Assembly: GCF_900199455.1 (NCBI RefSeq)
Contig: NZ_FZQR01000003.1
Coordinates: 434,001-498,000 of the forward strand
Source of the DNA: Mesorhizobium carmichaelinearum
Lineage (GTDB): Bacteria > Pseudomonadota > Alphaproteobacteria > Rhizobiales > Rhizobiaceae
Length of the DNA: 64,000 nucleotides
Direction: 5' to 3'
In this document: in pieces, positions 61,259-64,000 of the stretch
How the letters are laid out: each line of letters begins with the position of its first letter
Position numbering within the stretch: the first letter of the stretch is position 1
Made by a program: the position numbers and the translations under genes
Notes under the pieces: model-generated
The model's database searches: none
What the model saw: the letters and a program-made list of their open reading frames with translations, nothing else
What the model was told of the DNA's origin: nothing

Positions 61259-62254
61259 ATGAAATTCGTGACCAGCATTCTCAACCGCCGCGCCGTCATG
61301 GCTCTGGCAGCAGCCTCGATGCTCGCCGGCGTCATGCATTCGGCGCCGGTTTCGGCAGCGGACGTGACCATTCCGATCATCGTCAAGGACACCACGTCCT
61401 TCTACTGGCAGATCGTGCTCGCCGGCGCCCGCAAGGCCGGCAAGGATCTCGGCGTCAACGTGCCGGAACTCGGCGCCCAGGCTGAAACCGACGTCAACGG
61501 CCAGATCTCCATCCTCGAGAACGCCGTCGCCGGCAACCCGGCCGCCGTCGTCATCGCGCCGACCGAAGCCAAGGCGCTCGGCAAGCCGATCGACGAGGCA
61601 GCGGCGAAGGTCAAGGTCATCGGCATCGACTCCGGCGCCGACTCCAAGGCCTTCACCTCGTTCCTGACCACCGACAACGTCCAGGGCGGCCGCGTCGCCG
61701 CGGACGGTCTTGCAGCTGCCATCGGCGCGGCCAATGGCGGCAAGGTCGAAGGCAAGGTTGCCCTGATCACCGCACTGCCCGGCGCCGGTTCGCTCGAGCA
61801 GCGCGCCCAGGGCTTCAAGGAACAGCTCAAGGCCAAGTATCCCGGCCTCGAACTGATCGCCGACAAATATGCCGACGGCCAGGCCACCACCGGCCTCAAC
61901 ATCGCGACCGACCTGATCACCGCCAATCCGGACCTGAAGGGCATCTTCGCCTCCAACCTGATCATGGCGCAGGGCGTCGGTCAGGCGATCGCCGAGAACA
62001 AGCTTGCCGGCAAGGTCGGGCTGATCGGCTTCGACAGCGACGAGAAGCTGATCAAGTTCCTCAATGACGGCGTCATCTCCGGCCTCGTCGTCCAGGATCC
62101 CTATCGGATGGGCTATGACGGCATCAAGACCGCGCTCGCCGCTTCGAAGGGCGAGAAGGTCGAGGCCAATGTCGACACCGGTGCCAACCTTGTCACTAAG
62201 GCCAATATGAAGGACCCCAAGATCGACGCGCTGCTCAACCCGAAGCTCAACTGA
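61259..62254 (+). CDS. Sugar ABC transporter substrate-binding protein (RbsB type)
   Basis: A 331-residue Peripla_BP_4 family protein. The N-terminal signal peptide ends near PVSAAD and is followed by VTIPIIVKDTTSFYWQIVLA. Ligand-binding landmarks are NAVAGNPAAVVIAPTEAKAL, GIDSGADSKAFTSFLTTDN and IGFDSDEKLIKFLNDG. It binds a monosaccharide in the periplasm for the downstream CUT2 transporter. GGGAGGAA lies 5-6 bases before the ATG. The upstream sugar-acid genes suggest that the ligand feeds the UxaA/aldo-keto reductase pathway. Confidence 0.93.
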   Translation: MKFVTSILNRRAVMALAAASMLAGVMHSAPVSAADVTIPIIVKDTTSFYWQIVLAGARKAGKDLGVNVPELGAQAETDVNGQISILENAVAGNPAAVVIAPTEAKALGKPIDEAAAKVKVIGIDSGADSKAFTSFLTTDNVQGGRVAADGLAAAIGAANGGKVEGKVALITALPGAGSLEQRAQGFKEQLKAKYPGLELIADKYADGQATTGLNIATDLITANPDLKGIFASNLIMAQGVGQAIAENKLAGKVGLIGFDSDEKLIKFLNDGVISGLVVQDPYRMGYDGIKTALAASKGEKVEANVDTGANLVTKANMKDPKIDALLNPKLN

Positions 62255-62274
62255 GCCTTCGCGTAGCCGCACTC

Positions 62275-62301
62275 GTTTCCGGGGCCTCGTGCCCCGGAAA
62301 C
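62275..62301 (+). terminator. Intra-operon hairpin after rbsB-type gene
   Basis: GTTTCCGGGGC pairs with GCCCCGGAAAC (11 bp, 5-base loop) in the gap between the binding-protein and ATPase genes. It probably protects the upstream message and attenuates read-through. Confidence 0.6.
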
Positions 62302-62389
62302 GACAGCCATATCGCTTGGAAATCCGCCAGCCTGGGCTAGGTTGCTCTTGCGGGCATTTCAAAGCCTCGCCGCGTGCCAGATCGTGAGA

Positions 62390-62415
62390 CCAATCTGGGA
62401 GGCCAATCTGGGAGG
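62390..62415 (+). repeat. 13-bp tandem duplication containing the ribosome site
   Basis: CCAATCTGGGAGG occurs twice in direct tandem just before the ATPase gene, so the GGGAGG ribosome site is doubled; the second copy lies 6 bases from the ATG at 62422. Confidence 0.8.
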
Positions 62416-62421
62416 ATTGTC

Positions 62422-63975
62422 ATGACATCGACGGCGCAAGACCTGCACCCTGCCCCCGTGCTGGAGCCCGGCAGGACGATCCTCGAACTGCGCGGCCTCG
62501 AGAAGAAATATCCCGGCACCCATGCGCTGAAGCCAGTGACGCTGGCTTTCAAGTCCGGCGAAATCCACGCCATCGTTGGCGAAAACGGCGCCGGCAAATC
62601 CACCCTGATCAAGCTTCTGACCGGCGTCATGCCGCGCACCTCAGGCGAGGTCATCTGGGAAGGCAAGCCGGCGCCGCTGGCGACCCCGCATGAGGCGATG
62701 GCGCTCGGCATCAATGCCGTGCACCAGGAAGTCGTGCTCTGCCGTCATTTGACCGTCGCCGCCAATATGTTCCTCGGCGAGGAGAATTCGCGTTTCGGCA
62801 TCCTGCAGCAGCGCGCCATGGTCAAGGAAGCGCAGAAGATCATCGACGATCTCGGCTTCGACCTGCCGGCGCATGTCGTGCTCGGCGACCTCACCATCGG
62901 CCAGCAGCAGCTGATCGCCGCCGCCCGCGCCACCGTGCGCGGCACCAAATTCCTGATCTTCGATGAGCCGACCGCCTACCTCACCCGCAAGGAGGCCGAC
63001 CAACTCTTCACCCTGATCCGCCGGCTGAAGGGTGAAGGTGTGACGATCATCTATATCAGCCATCGCATGGAGGAAGTCTTCGAGCTGGCCGATCGCGTCT
63101 CCGTGCTGCGCGACGGCACACTGGTCGGCACCCGCAACATCGCCGAGACCAATGACGCCGAACTGGTCAAGCTGATGATCAACCGCTCGATCGAGCAGGT
63201 CTACCACAAGGAGCATTTCACGCCGGGCGCCGCGATCGTCGAGGCCAGGAATCTGTCGGGCAAGGGCTTCGAAAATGTCTCGATGACGGTCCGCGCCGGC
63301 GAGATCGTCGGCCTCTACGGCCTGATCGGCGCCGGACGCAGCGAGTTCGTCACCACCCTCTATGGGCGTCACAAGAAATCGGCCGGTCAGATCCTGTGGG
63401 AGGGCAAGCCGGTTCAGGTCAATTCCGAACATGACGCGATCAAGCTCGGCATGGCGCTGGCGCCGGAAAGCCGCCGCGACCAGGGCCTCTGTCTCAATTT
63501 GCCGGTCGGCCTCAATCTCAACCTGCCGATCTACAAGCGCATCTCCAACAATCTGTTGATCTCCGGCGCGCAGGAGAAGACCCAGGCCGACCGCCAGATC
63601 GCCGATCTCCGCATCAAGACGCCGACACGCCATGCGCTGGCCTCCAGCCTGTCGGGCGGCAACCAGCAGAAGATCGTCATTGGCAAATGGCTGGCGCATG
63701 GCGCCAAGCTGTTCATCTTCGACGAGCCGACGGTCGGCGTCGATGTCGGCACCAAGGCGGAAATCTACCGCCTGTTCGGCGCACTCTTGTCGAAGGGCGC
63801 CGGCATCATCCTGATCTCGTCCTATCTGCCGGAAGTCTATGAACTGGCCGACACGCTGCATGTGTTTCGCCGCGGCAAGCTGGTGGCGACACACGGCTTC
63901 CGCACCGCCGATCACGAGGAAATTCTCACACAGGCGCTCGCCGAGAAACAAGAAAAGCTGGGAGGAAAGACATGA
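62422..63975 (+). CDS. Sugar ABC transporter ATP-binding protein (RbsA/MglA type)
   Basis: A 517-residue double ATPase of the CUT2 family. Domain 1 (about 20-255) has Walker A GENGAGKST, Q-loop in HQEVVLCRHL, Walker B KFLIFDEPTAYL and ISHRMEEVFELADR. Domain 2 (about 270-510) has the degenerate Walker A GLIGAGRSE, typical of this family, signature LSGGNQQKIVIGKWL and Walker B LFIFDEPTVGVDVG. It powers sugar import with the RbsB-type protein and the permease that follows. GGGAGG before ATG 62422 sets the start. Confidence 0.93.
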   Translation: MTSTAQDLHPAPVLEPGRTILELRGLEKKYPGTHALKPVTLAFKSGEIHAIVGENGAGKSTLIKLLTGVMPRTSGEVIWEGKPAPLATPHEAMALGINAVHQEVVLCRHLTVAANMFLGEENSRFGILQQRAMVKEAQKIIDDLGFDLPAHVVLGDLTIGQQQLIAAARATVRGTKFLIFDEPTAYLTRKEADQLFTLIRRLKGEGVTIIYISHRMEEVFELADRVSVLRDGTLVGTRNIAETNDAELVKLMINRSIEQVYHKEHFTPGAAIVEARNLSGKGFENVSMTVRAGEIVGLYGLIGAGRSEFVTTLYGRHKKSAGQILWEGKPVQVNSEHDAIKLGMALAPESRRDQGLCLNLPVGLNLNLPIYKRISNNLLISGAQEKTQADRQIADLRIKTPTRHALASSLSGGNQQKIVIGKWLAHGAKLFIFDEPTVGVDVGTKAEIYRLFGALLSKGAGIILISSYLPEVYELADTLHVFRRGKLVATHGFRTADHEEILTQALAEKQEKLGGKT

Positions 63976-64000
63976 GCACCGAGGCGATTCCTGCCGAAAA
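63972..64000 (+). CDS. Probable sugar ABC permease, 5' end only
   Basis: ATG at 63972 overlaps the ATPase stop as ATGA and has GGAGGAAAG about 5 bases upstream; only MSTEAIPAE is visible. The position in a binding protein-ATPase-permease operon makes an RbsC-type membrane permease the likely product. Confidence 0.6.

Overview
The window is GC-rich chromosomal DNA (no tRNA, rRNA, phage or CRISPR seen) that most resembles a Mesorhizobium-type alphaproteobacterium of the order Rhizobiales. The basis is the gene order cysG-DUF2849-cysI-cysH-DUF934, abundant solute ABC transporters with LacI/GntR regulators, a probable sRNA beside polA, and several kinds of palindromic intergenic repeats of the sort common in that group. 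No computed search was possible, so family names rest on motifs read by eye.

Layout. 1-3262: end of a fatty acid desaturase, a DJ-1/PfpI protein and a GMC oxidoreductase. 3358-8260: an assimilatory sulfate reduction operon on the minus strand (siroheme synthase, DUF2849, sulfite reductase, APS reductase, DUF934). 8753-10534: a KefB-type cation/proton antiporter. 10607-14522: accessory stretch with an AT-rich CBS-HEPN gene, a decayed SDR fragment, an AraC regulator divergent from a quinone-oxidoreductase-like gene, and an intact SDR. 14614-24784: class A penicillin-binding protein, unknown proteins, a surface-glycan type acyltransferase and glycosyltransferase-like protein, small membrane proteins, RNase D and a frame-shifted M20 peptidase. 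24883-29240: composite repeat, probable sRNA, polA, a RusA-like gene and a Zur/Fur regulator.

29486-42520 is the most unusual region: two caspase-like proteins (one with WD40 repeats), a small secreted Cys protein and a membrane protein in one operon, followed by a Memo-CapA fusion, a MORN-repeat protein and two trypsin-fold proteases. Nearly all carry export signals, which suggests an envelope or periplasmic proteolysis system that I cannot match to a described one.

43205-52188 is a carbohydrate import and catabolism operon (substrate-binding protein, two permeases, ATPase, isomerase, Gfo/Idh/MocA dehydrogenase, aldo/keto reductase) with a divergent LacI repressor and matching operators. 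52264-53691 is 6-phosphogluconate dehydrogenase. 53838-57109 is a copper-handling operon (DUF2946, PCuAC, YcnI, CopC-CopD). 57205-64000 is a sugar-acid locus: GntR regulator, altronate-dehydratase-family enzyme, frame-shifted aldo/keto reductase, and the start of a ribose-type ABC transporter that runs off the window.
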